DNA of 64,000 nucleotides from Candidatus Thiodiazotropha endoloripes (lineage in GTDB: Bacteria > Pseudomonadota > Gammaproteobacteria > Chromatiales > Chromatiaceae). Shown here piece after piece: positions 17,097 through 26,283 of the stretch (position 1 is the stretch's first letter; each line of letters opens with the position of its first letter). The stretch lies in the NCBI GenBank assembly GCA_001709035.1, contig LVKA01000021.1, positions 186,001 through 250,000 on the forward strand, written 5' to 3'. Both the position numbers and the translations under genes were made by a program. The notes under the pieces were generated by a model. It worked only from the letters and a program-made list of their open reading frames with translations. It had not been told where the DNA came from and did no database searches.

Positions 17097-19924
17097 AGTC
17101 TGAATTCCCTTCTACCGGCTTCAATACGTTTAGCGATTTCTATGGCGGCATCCAACTCCTCTGAAAGCCCCAACTCTTTCATTATTTGATGCCGTTGTTG
17201 TTTTTCATTTTGCTCGGTTTGAGCAATCGCAAGCGCTAGTGTCGGTGGCACATTACGGAAGAGCGACAGCAGCTTTTTGGACATCACCACACCTTCAACG
17301 TATTTGCCGGGTTCTTTTCTGGCCTGTTTCAGCAGCGTTTTCTCTTCTGGCGAAAGATCCTTAAATTTACTGATTTCATCCACCTCATCCTGGTCGGATG
17401 AAAGTGCCAGCCACCATTCGGGTTGGTTCAGTAACTGTTTCGATGTTTCTGGGATTTGGCGTAGATTTTGTGTGGCGATCCACAACCAACCACCAAATGT
17501 TCGCCACATAGCCGAGATTTTATTGATGTAGGGGCCGACCAGAGGATTCTGGATAAGTAAGTGCGCTTCATCGATCAACGTGATATTAGGACGGCCTGAG
17601 TATTGATTATGCTCAACTCGATCATTGATACGGCCCATCAATCCGGTCATTGCCAACGCCAATTGTGATTCGTACCCAGTCCGTGCCAGCATACCCAATT
17701 CCACGATGGTAACGTCAACATCGGGCCAGTTTTCACCAGGTCGATTGAAAAGTTGACCATCCCAGTGCTGCGTATACTTTTCCATGGCAACCGCCATTCC
17801 AAGCATTTTTTCGCATTGATTGTGGGTATAGTTACCTTCACCCTGTGATAAATCACGAAATGCTTGTACCACATCTTCCGTTAGCGCTTGACGATCCTCA
17901 GCAGCAGCTTTTTTACCCGCTTTGATAATCGCACTACCGATCATAGTGATATCTTCTTGTTTCAAAGCCTCTTCGTCTTGTTTACGGCCGCCTGTGATCA
18001 TCAGTTTTGCAGCAAGTACGGCTTCACCTAATATATCGCGTTCACTCTGCTCGCTCGCCTGATCGATTTCATCGTCTTTTGCAAGTTCTGTGATGTCAGC
18101 AAAGGGTGGTAATGAGATATCTTCGGTTTTTTTGATGTGTTTGTGTAAAACACTAAAACCATGACGCTCAAACCATGCGCCCAATAGTCCAAAGGTGGGT
18201 AATGCCGTGATAAGAAAAAGCCTTGGACGGTGCACAGCCATGGTATGCATCAGCATGGAGACAAGAGTTGCTGTTTTTCCGGATCCAGTCGGACCAAGCA
18301 CTAACATATGAGCATTCTTAGATCGATCCAGACTGTTGAGTGGATCAAAGGTCAGAGGTACACCGATGCGGTTAAATGCGAAAATACCCGGGTGACCTGT
18401 TCCAGTGCCGCGACCGAGAAATGGCACGATGCGGGATAAATGGGAATCCCATTGTAATCGACCTCTTCGAATGAACTTACGGTCTACCTTCGGATTCCAA
18501 GAAAACGGCAGCATTCTCACATAGGTATCAATCGAGAGAAGGTCATCACCGGGTTCTATGGCATCAAACCCTGCAGACGAACACGCCGCAACAACCTTAT
18601 TGGTATTGAGTTCCAAGTCTTCAATGCTATCGGCGGATAAATAGACACCAGAACAAACAGATATCATCCGATGGCCTTTCGCTATCCAACTTTGTGATAA
18701 TTTGCACTCTTCTGCAGTCAGTGAGGCATCGGCACCATCACCGATTGAGACCGTCAACAGTTTAGAGATACGCTCATCGATCAGATCTTGAGCATCAAAA
18801 ACGATTGTGATGGCCAGTATCGAGCCATCTGGCAGACGATCAAAGGGTGATGATTGTCCCCCGGTGGTTTCACGCGTCCATACGCCTGCTCTCGGTTTAT
18901 GCCGTAGCGGCTGTAAGGTGACAAACCGATTAAACCGATCCCCATGTCGCCAGCAAAAGTTACACTCATCCGCCAAGCTGAGGCGGCCTCTGATGCAGGC
19001 TTCACCCAAATCCCATTCAGGGGGTAATTCACCAGTTGCTTCATCTTCCTTTGGATAAGGGTTCTTCTCAATCCATTGATAGGCATCGATTCCATCGCCG
19101 GTATACCAGGGTAATAACCAGTCCCTGAGGGACTCACCATCTAACAGGTGGATCTTGACCCCGCCTTCGACTAAAGTCTGACGAAACCGCTCCAGTACAC
19201 CATTCAGCTCATCCGGATCTACTTTGGAGCCGGGTGCTTTTGTGAGCACACATCTGACCGTTCTTGCTCGGGCACGCCAGGCCGTACCACCGACCATATC
19301 GTCACGAAAGATACCTTGTTGCCGAGACGTCAGCTTGAGATGCTCATCCATGATCTCTAACCAGGCCTCAGAGTATGGATGTAATTTTGTATCTTGTAAT
19401 TCTTCGTTAAAGACTTGTCGATTGGAAGGTGAGTGTTCGACCATATAGGACCGAAGACGGTGGACTTGTGCGGCAACCGGCTCATCTTGCATATAGATCT
19501 GAAGCATCCATGCGGGTTCTTTGCCGGGTAAGGCTTGGAGTGCCGTTGTCAGTTTATCGGCCATTTCATCAATGATTTCGTCGTTCCTGCCTTCTACGTC
19601 CGCTGGAATCAACTCAAAAACAAGGCCACGACGCCGGCGATCCGCACAGACAAACTGTTCATACTCCGGGTCGTACCAACGAAACGGGACAAAGGAAAGA
19701 AACGATTTGGACGGTAATGTCCTCGAGGCGCGCTTCTTGAGCAGGAGATCACTGTCTCGAGTTTCAAGCGGTATATCACCTTTGAGTGGGTATAGACCGA
19801 TCAATCGTTTGAGAAGCGTAAATCCACCCTCGATCGATTTTTCACGCACGGACGCAAATTCTTCAGCATGCTCGTTTTGAGCATCCTGATCTTGACCGGT
19901 AGTCTCATACAATAAATTGCTCAC
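17093..19924 (-). CDS. VirB4-type conjugative transfer ATPase (PFL_4706 family)
   Basis: This 943-residue ATPase powers pilus biogenesis and DNA transfer on the inner-membrane face. Walker A LGPTGSGKT lies at about residues 543-551 and Walker B LIDEAH near 783-788; the N-terminal half has the TraC/VirB4 region. I place the start at the GTG at 19924, where GAGG precedes it by eight bases; the frame stays open to 20008, but the extra residues overlap the 3' end of an upstream HTH remnant. Length fits TIGR03744. Confidence 0.9.
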   Translation of the reverse strand: MSNLLYETTGQDQDAQNEHAEEFASVREKSIEGGFTLLKRLIGLYPLKGDIPLETRDSDLLLKKRASRTLPSKSFLSFVPFRWYDPEYEQFVCADRRRRGLVFELIPADVEGRNDEIIDEMADKLTTALQALPGKEPAWMLQIYMQDEPVAAQVHRLRSYMVEHSPSNRQVFNEELQDTKLHPYSEAWLEIMDEHLKLTSRQQGIFRDDMVGGTAWRARARTVRCVLTKAPGSKVDPDELNGVLERFRQTLVEGGVKIHLLDGESLRDWLLPWYTGDGIDAYQWIEKNPYPKEDEATGELPPEWDLGEACIRGRLSLADECNFCWRHGDRFNRFVTLQPLRHKPRAGVWTRETTGGQSSPFDRLPDGSILAITIVFDAQDLIDERISKLLTVSIGDGADASLTAEECKLSQSWIAKGHRMISVCSGVYLSADSIEDLELNTNKVVAACSSAGFDAIEPGDDLLSIDTYVRMLPFSWNPKVDRKFIRRGRLQWDSHLSRIVPFLGRGTGTGHPGIFAFNRIGVPLTFDPLNSLDRSKNAHMLVLGPTGSGKTATLVSMLMHTMAVHRPRLFLITALPTFGLLGAWFERHGFSVLHKHIKKTEDISLPPFADITELAKDDEIDQASEQSERDILGEAVLAAKLMITGGRKQDEEALKQEDITMIGSAIIKAGKKAAAEDRQALTEDVVQAFRDLSQGEGNYTHNQCEKMLGMAVAMEKYTQHWDGQLFNRPGENWPDVDVTIVELGMLARTGYESQLALAMTGLMGRINDRVEHNQYSGRPNITLIDEAHLLIQNPLVGPYINKISAMWRTFGGWLWIATQNLRQIPETSKQLLNQPEWWLALSSDQDEVDEISKFKDLSPEEKTLLKQARKEPGKYVEGVVMSKKLLSLFRNVPPTLALAIAQTEQNEKQQRHQIMKELGLSEELDAAIEIAKRIEAGRREFRL

Positions 19925-19940
19925 AATATACCTCAGTGAT

Positions 19941-20216
19941 TTAGCTGTCTTCTGCGTTGTTTGGTTTGTATTCCCATACGTCCATGCCGAGCACGCTATG
20001 CATCTCACGTTTCAGGCTTTCGGGTAGTGTGCGTAGCCCTGCCAGTGATTTGCAGATCCTGGATTAATCGACACCGGCCTTATCGGCAATCAGGTTTTGC
20101 GTCATATTCATCACCTTAAAGCGTAAGTTCACGCTCAGTGGTAAGGGAATAAAACACGCCTGATGCACCACCAGAATTATCTTGATTTGAGTCTCTTGCA
20201 ATCGACGTAAAGGCAT
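19941..20216 (-). pseudogene. HTH protein gene broken by an in-frame stop
   Basis: From ATG at 20216 one frame reads MPLRRLQETQIKIILVVHQ, then MTQNLIADKAGVD, then TAA at 20064-20066, then continues SRICKSLAGLRTLPESLKRE to a TAA at 19941. Joined, MTQNLIADKAGVD-x-SRICKSLAG looks like a helix-turn-helix in which Gln (CAA) became stop (TAA) by a single C to T change. The remnant is about 91 codons. It lies between ssb and the VirB4 gene and ends 16 bases before the VirB4 GTG start. It could have been a DNA-binding regulator of the operon. Confidence 0.55.
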
Positions 20217-20349
20217 GATTGTTCCGATGAGTTATTCCTACTGCGTTACGAATGGATTTCTACCGTGTCAATGGCAGTCAACCCAGTTTGAGTAACGGTA
20301 TGATGGGTTAGGAAATTGGCCTCTAACTCCACCACGACAGCAGAACGAG

Positions 20350-20799
20350 CTATTCAGACGGCGGTTCGCTCTGGCCACTCACTTCGGCAAGGGACTCATA
20401 GTGAGCCAGCTCCGAATCACTGATACCGGTTTCATCGGCACCATTTGGTGATAAAGATTGAGGATTCTTGCCCAACATCTGTATTTCGGTACAGATAATC
20501 TCCGTGATGTATCGATCCTCACCGTCTTTTTTATACACACGTGTACGGTTACTCCCCTCGACATAGAGCTGTGAACCTTTTTTGGGGTATTTAGCCGCAA
20601 TCTCAGCCAGTTGGTTGAAAAGGACCACCCGATGCCACTCGGTTCGTTCTCGTCGTTCGCCGCTCTCCTTATCTTTCCAGGACTCAGTAGTCGCCAAGGA
20701 CACATTGACGACCGGATTGCCTTTTGGCATATACCGGATTTCTGGATCATGGCCTAAATAACCGATCAGTATGACTTTATTGATTGTGCCTCTTGCCAT
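20350..20799 (-). CDS. ssb: Single-stranded DNA-binding protein
   Basis: This 149-residue protein has a canonical OB-fold: [44 protein letters not shown] and [13 protein letters not shown]. It coats single-stranded DNA, as expected for an element moving as one strand. It ends in EPPSE and lacks the acidic DDDIPF-type tip through which chromosomal SSB recruits partners. Its place between the PFL_4705-type lipoprotein gene and the VirB4 gene is unusual; in related elements ssb is with the replication module. A 16-base gap separates it from the lipoprotein gene upstream. Confidence 0.9.
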   Translation of the reverse strand: MARGTINKVILIGYLGHDPEIRYMPKGNPVVNVSLATTESWKDKESGERRERTEWHRVVLFNQLAEIAAKYPKKGSQLYVEGSNRTRVYKKDGEDRYITEIICTEIQMLGKNPQSLSPNGADETGISDSELAHYESLAEVSGQSEPPSE

Positions 20800-20814
20800 T
20801 GATAGCTCCTTGAC

Positions 20815-21261
20815 TCAATAGTCGAGTAGTGATTGCTCCGTCTCCCGCTTGTCTTGATAGCGTGCATCCCCGGGTGGCCGTGACAACAGTGGCTGTGTAC
20901 CGATCTCACCAGGTAACGCGTAGTGAGTGGTTTCGTACATGGGGATACAGCTGGAATATCCGGGTACCGGCAGGCCCTCTTGAGAGAGATGTGGATAGAC
21001 ATAGAAACAGAGATCTGGATTTGGTAATCGAGCGAAGAGATTCCGTGTTTCGTTTGCCGCTGTTCGGGTGTAACCAGACATGTTATAGGTGTCAGGCCTC
21101 CCGAGACGGCGAATAGGTCCATTTAACGCACCCCCGCCCCCGATATGCTGATTCAATACCTCACGCATGGTGGGGCCTTCTGAGAGGTCTTTGGGTGGCT
21201 GATTGGCACAGCCGATCAGCGAGAGCAGAGCCATCATGGACATCGGTAAAATCAAATTCAT
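20815..21261 (-). CDS. Conjugative element lipoprotein (TIGR03751-like)
   Basis: This 148-residue lipoprotein starts at ATG 21261, preceded by AGGAG about nine bases upstream. The signal MNLILPMSMMALLSLIGC has Cys18 as the lipidated residue. The mature part (LNQHIGGGGALNGPIRRLGRP; ARLPNPDLCFYVYPHLS) matches the small VirB7-like lipoproteins of PFGI-1-class elements, which stabilise the outer-membrane core complex. A longer frame to 21411 overlaps the upstream gene and is not used. Confidence 0.8.
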   Translation of the reverse strand: MNLILPMSMMALLSLIGCANQPPKDLSEGPTMREVLNQHIGGGGALNGPIRRLGRPDTYNMSGYTRTAANETRNLFARLPNPDLCFYVYPHLSQEGLPVPGYSSCIPMYETTHYALPGEIGTQPLLSRPPGDARYQDKRETEQSLLDY

Positions 21262-21278
21262 CGTGAGCGCTCCTCTTA

Positions 21279-22652
21279 TCAGTCGGTCATGCTGCCGGTT
21301 GCCGTGGACAGGTAGGATATTTTTCGGGCCTCTTTCGAGTAGTTGATGGGAATTTCCGCCTGAAGGTGAACCGCTACTTTCATGCCGGCTCGCACAAGCA
21401 CGGAGTCCCAAATATCGAGATTTCGATTCCGAATGTAGTCGGAAACGCCGTGTGCGCCACTGGCGATGGCTTGACCCATGACGTACTTTCCATCATTGCC
21501 CGTTACAGCGGTTGTTATGCCGCCTGTAGAAGAGACGACACTGGTAGCTTCTTTATTGGAATAAGCATCCGCAGCACCTGTGGCAAGATCTGCGAGAAAC
21601 CTGGCCGTTAACGTGCGAGGGGCATTCGTGATGTACTTTCCGGGAATACAGGTCGAACCGTAGTCATCCGTCAAATAACCGATGGATTCTTTGCTACCAC
21701 CTTTTTTGTTCTTGTCGCCCTTTTTTTCTGGGTAATTGACAATACGACCGTCTTTGAAGACGAAACTCGCCCGTTCCACATAGGCCCTGACACACGAGAG
21801 TGTTGCATCACCCCAGACGTGCCCCTCCATAAACATCCCCTCGATCCCGGGTATGTTGTGCCCATTTGCGGCCAGGTTGTCATAGCCGAGCACCACCTTG
21901 AAGGGTGCAGGGTCTGTAACGTCGCCTTTGATTGGCACTCGACCGATCATATGCGTTACCGCAGTGGCTTCATTCAAGATGCTGAGATCCGGTAACGTAT
22001 AGACAGGGGTACCCTTGTCTTCGTTTCGATGACCTCGCGGGTTAGTCAGAGAGACATTGTTGAGGTCCGGTTTATTCATGAATTCGGGAAGCATGCTTTT
22101 TACCCCACCCTTCTTATCCACAACCACGCCTAATCCATGGATTCGTTTCGTTGATGTCAGGTCCATGCTGGCGCCGGCAACAGGGTATTTAGGTTGTCGG
22201 CCTTGTGTCGACGACTCCGATCGATTGATTTTTGCCATGACTTTTTTTGTTATTTCATCGAGATCAACGTCCGTATCAGAACCAGTGTTTTGGCGAGACC
22301 GTTTTTTGGCCTTGTCGAGATCTTTTTTGAGTTGGGTATTACTGGCCCTGAGTTGGTTGATTTCTCGCTTGATGAGGTTGAATTCATCCATGGATTCTGT
22401 AACAAGCTCATTATTACCCTTAAGTAAATCCTTAAACTCACTCATATCCGTGGATAGCTTATTCAGGGTATGCTCGGGTAAATCCCCATCGGGTGAAACC
22501 GCGATCGCATTACCAAATTCAGTATCAATGTTCGAACCACCGGCCCTGTTGGTGGTTTGCTTGTTACTGTTGATATAGAGAATAAACAGAACAACCATTA
22601 ATACCGTAGCTGCACCCAGTACTGGAAGCGCCTTGTTGCCACTTAGTTTCAC
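21279..22652 (-). CDS. VirB10/TraB-like conjugation protein (PFL_4705 family)
   Basis: This 457-residue protein has one N-terminal transmembrane helix (about residues 10-28, PVLGAATVLMVVLFILYI). A coiled coil at about 80-130 is rich in Lys/Glu, and the C-terminal periplasmic domain has GIEGMFMEGHVWGDATLSC and a central RVPIKGDV segment. This matches TIGR03752, the TraB/VirB10 role of linking inner and outer membranes in the core complex. Spacing to both neighbours is under 20 bases. Confidence 0.85.
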   Translation of the reverse strand: MKLSGNKALPVLGAATVLMVVLFILYINSNKQTTNRAGGSNIDTEFGNAIAVSPDGDLPEHTLNKLSTDMSEFKDLLKGNNELVTESMDEFNLIKREINQLRASNTQLKKDLDKAKKRSRQNTGSDTDVDLDEITKKVMAKINRSESSTQGRQPKYPVAGASMDLTSTKRIHGLGVVVDKKGGVKSMLPEFMNKPDLNNVSLTNPRGHRNEDKGTPVYTLPDLSILNEATAVTHMIGRVPIKGDVTDPAPFKVVLGYDNLAANGHNIPGIEGMFMEGHVWGDATLSCVRAYVERASFVFKDGRIVNYPEKKGDKNKKGGSKESIGYLTDDYGSTCIPGKYITNAPRTLTARFLADLATGAADAYSNKEATSVVSSTGGITTAVTGNDGKYVMGQAIASGAHGVSDYIRNRNLDIWDSVLVRAGMKVAVHLQAEIPINYSKEARKISYLSTATGSMTD

Positions 22653-22663
22653 GAATACTCTCC

Positions 22664-23524
22664 TCAGTCTTCTTGGTGATCACGGTCGATCGAGCGAGAA
22701 TCAATGCGCACAGCATGGCCATTGATTGACTCTGCGAGCGGTCTCTTGCTGATTAAGAAAAGCGTTGTCGCATCACCCATGCTTCCCAGCGGTTCTAAGT
22801 GGTTTCTTTGAAATCGTGCCGCAAGAACCTCACCTCGGATTTCTCGTGGATCCAGGGTAATTGGCCGATCAGTAGTGTTAGTAACCAACAAGGCTGTGAC
22901 ATAATGGGTATCGTTCTGCCAGGCTTTAATGGGTTCTGTGATCACTTTATGTTTTCGAATTAAGTGATGTATTCGGCCTTCAGGTATGGGCGCATTGGTG
23001 AGGTTATTGTGTTGGCCAGCTTCTCTTAACCGATGGGGTGCGTAGAGTTGCTTCGCTGAATAACGAAACAGTCCGCCAAAACCGATTTTTGGGTATAGGT
23101 TGTCAGATACCGTGGCAACCTCCTGCTCCATGCTTTTGTTGTCATCACTTTTAACGGCTCGATTATCCGAGACTAATAATTGAGGCGCAGCATAGTCTTG
23201 TTGCACGGCATTTAAGTTGATGAGGTATATCCGGTTACCGCCTTCCTCGCCAACGACAATTCTGACCGAATCAAACGGGCTGCTGGCTTTCCAATAGAGA
23301 TCGGGTCCGACAATCTGGGTCGAAAGCGTTGCTAAGGATTCAGGGACATCCACATAAATCGGATGATCAAAGGTTATTCTCCGTTCATGTCCTATCGATA
23401 ATGATATGGGCAGCGGATCTCCACGATAGATCACACGCTCAGGGGTGATCGTTTGCGCAGAAACCGTACTCACCAAAAGCAGGAGCCCTAAGCTGACGAT
23501 GGATTTAAAAATGGCATACATCAT
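22664..23524 (-). CDS. VirB9/TraK-like conjugation protein (PFL_4704 family)
   Basis: This 286-residue exported protein has a signal peptide (MMYAIFKSIVSLGLLLLVSTVSAQ), then a beta-rich domain with YRGDPLPISLSIGHERRITFDHP, typical of DUF3438/TIGR03749 and TraK-like outer-membrane core proteins. LVTNTTDRPITLDPREIRGEVL is a second family stretch. It overlaps the upstream VirB8-like gene by four bases, so the two are translationally coupled. Confidence 0.85.
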   Translation of the reverse strand: MMYAIFKSIVSLGLLLLVSTVSAQTITPERVIYRGDPLPISLSIGHERRITFDHPIYVDVPESLATLSTQIVGPDLYWKASSPFDSVRIVVGEEGGNRIYLINLNAVQQDYAAPQLLVSDNRAVKSDDNKSMEQEVATVSDNLYPKIGFGGLFRYSAKQLYAPHRLREAGQHNNLTNAPIPEGRIHHLIRKHKVITEPIKAWQNDTHYVTALLVTNTTDRPITLDPREIRGEVLAARFQRNHLEPLGSMGDATTLFLISKRPLAESINGHAVRIDSRSIDRDHQED

Positions 23525-24162
23525 GATTGGCCCTCTTTTACGGCGATACTTTCTGGGTTTTTATAAAATCCGTTTAGTCTGAGTCCAAATCGATTATCAT
23601 TAATCACTGAAGATTCACTGACTGAAAGATAATACCGAAGCGGTACGGATTTAATTTCTTGGCCCAAGTACCACTCTTTGACGACATAATCAGCGATGAC
23701 AAGCCATTCACCAGAACCCAAGGACTGGACTCTTTTTTCATCATAGTGCATACCGACGAAAGGTTCGATGTGACGAATTCGATTTGCAAGCTCGCCTTTT
23801 GTTTTACGGCGATTGAAATCACGGTCTAGGTATCCTTTGTATTCAGGCGTTAACAGAGGAATCAGATTGTCGATGTTTTTACGATAATCGGTCTGCCCTG
23901 CTTCAGGCCAGTGTTGTAAATCCTGAAAATACCAAAGCGCAAAGGTGTAGATGGCCGTCTCATCCTTTTGACCGCGTTTGAGTAATGCCCCCTTACTGGG
24001 ATCAGGTGGGAGTGACACCTCAATTGTTTCAAGCGCATAGAATGTCGTCGCAATACTGCCACCATTGATAATCAGCAGTAAAAATAACGCCCGACCCAAC
24101 ATTCGGATGGCGGAGGATTGATTATCCGATGGATTCTCAAATGTAAATAATCCATTCTTCAT
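23521..24162 (-). CDS. VirB8/TraE-like conjugation protein (PFL_4703 family)
   Basis: This 213-residue inner-membrane protein has one transmembrane helix at about residues 25-47 (ALFLLLIINGGSIATTFYAL). A periplasmic domain follows, with FALWYFQDLQHWPEAGQTDY and KEWYLGQEIKSVPLRYYLSV, characteristic of DUF2895/TIGR03746. It fits the VirB8/TraE position in the core complex. Four-base overlaps with both neighbours indicate a tightly coupled operon. Confidence 0.85.
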   Translation of the reverse strand: MKNGLFTFENPSDNQSSAIRMLGRALFLLLIINGGSIATTFYALETIEVSLPPDPSKGALLKRGQKDETAIYTFALWYFQDLQHWPEAGQTDYRKNIDNLIPLLTPEYKGYLDRDFNRRKTKGELANRIRHIEPFVGMHYDEKRVQSLGSGEWLVIADYVVKEWYLGQEIKSVPLRYYLSVSESSVINDNRFGLRLNGFYKNPESIAVKEGQS

Positions 24163-24527
24163 CCTTTATCTCCTTGTAAAGCGGTTCTAAATCCTTCGTA
24201 GTACTCAGGTCTATAGATAAATGGCGCCTTTCCAAACCCCATGTTCTGTTTGTAGATCTGCATTTGTTGGAGATAATAGCCTTCCGGTTTACCTCGCTTT
24301 ACATAGGCCAGTATCCGCATCGTGCCAAATGATCCACCAAGGAATATAACTGCCCCAATCGTGACACCGATTCCCATTCCAAAAAAAATACCGCTTATTA
24401 AACCAAGTACGATACTGGCTACGAGCGATACGCCAAAGGCCATCTCCACTTCTTTTGCGGTACAGCTCATAACAACAATCGGTACGCGGTCCATACGATT
24501 TGGTGCTAAATCTGGAATTTCTCTCAT
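24159..24527 (-). CDS. Small conjugation membrane protein (DUF3487/TIGR03750)
   Basis: This 122-residue inner-membrane protein has two hydrophobic helices (about 34-54 and 56-76, glycine-rich IFFGMGIGVTIGAVIFLGG). It begins with a cytoplasmic segment having DRVPIVVMSCTAKEV and ends with YYLQQMQIYKQN and the family-typical PFIYRPEYYEGFR. It resembles VirB3/TraL in size and place and probably partners VirB4. Confidence 0.85.
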   Translation of the reverse strand: MREIPDLAPNRMDRVPIVVMSCTAKEVEMAFGVSLVASIVLGLISGIFFGMGIGVTIGAVIFLGGSFGTMRILAYVKRGKPEGYYLQQMQIYKQNMGFGKAPFIYRPEYYEGFRTALQGDKG

Positions 24528-24593
24528 AGCGTCTATTCGAGGTTAAGAACAACAATGGTCAGTCAACCGACCATGGTTGTTCTTGTGTTTTGT

Positions 24594-24992
24594 TTAAATA
24601 CCTGTGTTTGTGAGGTCCGATGCGGTTGATAGTAACCACATGCCTGCAACAACAATCACAACCCCGACAATGATCACCGCACCGACTTCGCCGAGCTCTT
24701 TACGACCTTTCATCCAATCAGCAAAAGCACCGATGAGGAAATACGCCGGTACAAATATCAGTAGAATGCCAACGACCCAAATGGCATAAAACATACCTTG
24801 TTGGGTGGTACCTGCACTTTGTTCCAATAAATCATCCGCACCACCCGATCCAATATCGGGTAATGCAGGTTGAGTCGCCATTGCTTCTGGTGCTAGAAAC
24901 AACAGAGAGATCAGAGCGAACATCAAAATCACTGAGAAAAGGCTTCCTGGATTTCCAACCATCGAGTTAATGAATTTATTTACATGTGTCAT
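24594..24992 (-). CDS. Conjugation membrane protein, TIGR03745 (DUF2976)
   Basis: This 132-residue protein has a cleavable-looking signal helix ending near ATQPALPDIGSGG, then two further hydrophobic helices (AIWVVGILLIFVPAYFLIGAF; VGAVIIVGVVIVVAGMWLLS). The size and topology (short loop between two helices) are like conjugative pilins and TIGR03745 proteins, so it may be the pilus subunit or a pilin-related protein. It is preceded by GAGG 11 bases upstream. Confidence 0.8.
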   Translation of the reverse strand: MTHVNKFINSMVGNPGSLFSVILMFALISLLFLAPEAMATQPALPDIGSGGADDLLEQSAGTTQQGMFYAIWVVGILLIFVPAYFLIGAFADWMKGRKELGEVGAVIIVGVVIVVAGMWLLSTASDLTNTGI

Positions 24993-25013
24993 CGTATAAG
25001 TCCTCCTGAACGT

Positions 25014-25256
25014 CTATTGAAGAATAAAAGCAACGACAATGACCAAGAGAATCATGTTTCTCAGCAGGTACATTGCCATTTCAAAAAAAGTAAAACTTCC
25101 TATTACCCACGATCTGTAATAGCCAAGCAATTGAAAGGCAGTCCAAACAAAAAATAAGCTCGCTAGAAAAAATACAATGTATTGAGCAATATTGGCCGCA
25201 CTGGATCCTGCATAGGTTTCAAAAGCCGTAATAACTGAAGCAAGGGTATTACCCAT
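25014..25256 (-). CDS. Small two-TM conjugation protein (DUF3262/TIGR03758)
   Basis: This 80-residue protein has two helices (about 23-44 and 56-78: YIVFFLASLFFVWTAFQLLG; LLRNMILLVIVVAFILQ). The short GSFTFFEMAMYLLRN motif is typical of TIGR03758. It lies directly beside the TIGR03745 gene, the usual pairing, and may be a second pilin-like subunit. Confidence 0.8.
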   Translation of the reverse strand: MGNTLASVITAFETYAGSSAANIAQYIVFFLASLFFVWTAFQLLGYYRSWVIGSFTFFEMAMYLLRNMILLVIVVAFILQ

Positions 25257-25259
25257 AAG

Positions 25260-25559
25260 TTATCGCCTGTAGTTTCCTTTCAGTTTGTTTAGATTCACAG
25301 GCCTGTCTTGTGGCGTACTGATGTAGGCCTCGATACCATGCCGGATTGTCAACAAATCCTGGCGCAAATAGTCGTAACGAAATGGATACCGAGCTGCAGG
25401 GTCGGCCATGCTTTCTGCTTCTTGCAGCAATTGCTCCATGGCATGAACTTCCCAAGCAAGCCTTTGTAATGATGCTTTTTCTCCTGAAGCATCAGCAAAC
25501 AAAGCACAACTGGGCACCGATAAAAATGCACTCACTAAAATCATCCCAAAACGATTCAT
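25260..25559 (-). CDS. RAQPRD family conjugation protein
   Basis: This 99-residue exported protein has a signal peptide (MNRFGMILVSAFLSVPSCALFA), then a helical domain with EVHAMEQLLQEAESMADPAARYPFRYDYL in which the arginine-rich positions of the RAQPRD family are kept. The family's namesake motif corresponds to STPQDRPVNL near the end. Periplasmic; exact role unknown, but constantly found at this place between the TIGR03758 and PFL_4697-type genes. Confidence 0.75.
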   Translation of the reverse strand: MNRFGMILVSAFLSVPSCALFADASGEKASLQRLAWEVHAMEQLLQEAESMADPAARYPFRYDYLRQDLLTIRHGIEAYISTPQDRPVNLNKLKGNYRR

Positions 25560-25569
25560 CGATTACTCC

Positions 25570-26283
25570 TTAGAGATATTTTTTAAACCAAGCGGCACCA
25601 ATCCATAGCGAGATGGAAAAGATCACCGCGAACGGCAGTACTACCAGGTTGGGGTGTATTGAAATCGGAAGGCCCAAGTAAATGACCACCGGTGCGATAA
25701 TCGATGGTTTAAGCATTCTCATGGCGTGATGCCAGATATAGCCGGACTCTCTCCCTCCTCCAAATCGTCTTAAGTCGCGTTGTAACAGACCATCTGTCAA
25801 TGCCACGAGGCCAAACGCTATGAAAATCGGTAATGAGAACAGAATTACCACCAACCTGACGGCAAAGACTTGAATCGTCCATAGGGCAGCTCTGAAATAA
25901 TCGTAAAGGGAACCACTGCCAATAGATCCCAGTATGGCCTGGCCAAAATCTTTACCGTCCCAAACCCAAATGACTTGATAAAACGCTTTACTCGCAGTGA
26001 GTGCGATTGAAAGCGGATTACCTAAGGCCTGCTTGAAGTCACTGTTCAGCCAATTCAGCTCTTGAACCAGCACTTGTCTTGCGTGTTGTGACCCACTTAA
26101 CTCCCACCAGTTGAACGCAATGCCCGCCACTTCAACAACAATATTCAAGATTAGGGCAAGCACCATCCAACCTAAGAGTGACATGATCAGATTAAAGGTA
26201 TTACTGATCACGCCAGTCCGACGCTCATGGATCTCTCGATTTTTGTGCTGAGGATGATTGGACGCGGTTGCTGAACTGGCCAT
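25570..26283 (-). CDS. Conjugation membrane protein (PFL_4697 family, TIGR03747)
   Basis: This 237-residue polytopic protein has helices near residues 30-58 (NTFNLIMSLLGWMVLALILNIVVE), 125-165 and 195-230. WVWDGKDFG and RDLRRFGGGRESGYIWHHAMR are typical of TIGR03747. Inner membrane. It touches the TraD start at 26283, so the two are coupled. In these elements it is encoded right after TraD and may support its membrane complex. Confidence 0.8.
   Translation of the reverse strand: MASSATASNHPQHKNREIHERRTGVISNTFNLIMSLLGWMVLALILNIVVEVAGIAFNWWELSGSQHARQVLVQELNWLNSDFKQALGNPLSIALTASKAFYQVIWVWDGKDFGQAILGSIGSGSLYDYFRAALWTIQVFAVRLVVILFSLPIFIAFGLVALTDGLLQRDLRRFGGGRESGYIWHHAMRMLKPSIIAPVVIYLGLPISIHPNLVVLPFAVIFSISLWIGAAWFKKYL

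Noticed and set aside
17277-19880. Several plus-strand ORFs opposite the VirB4 gene
   Set aside because: Shadows of the minus-strand ATPase frame; no ribosome sites or family resemblance.
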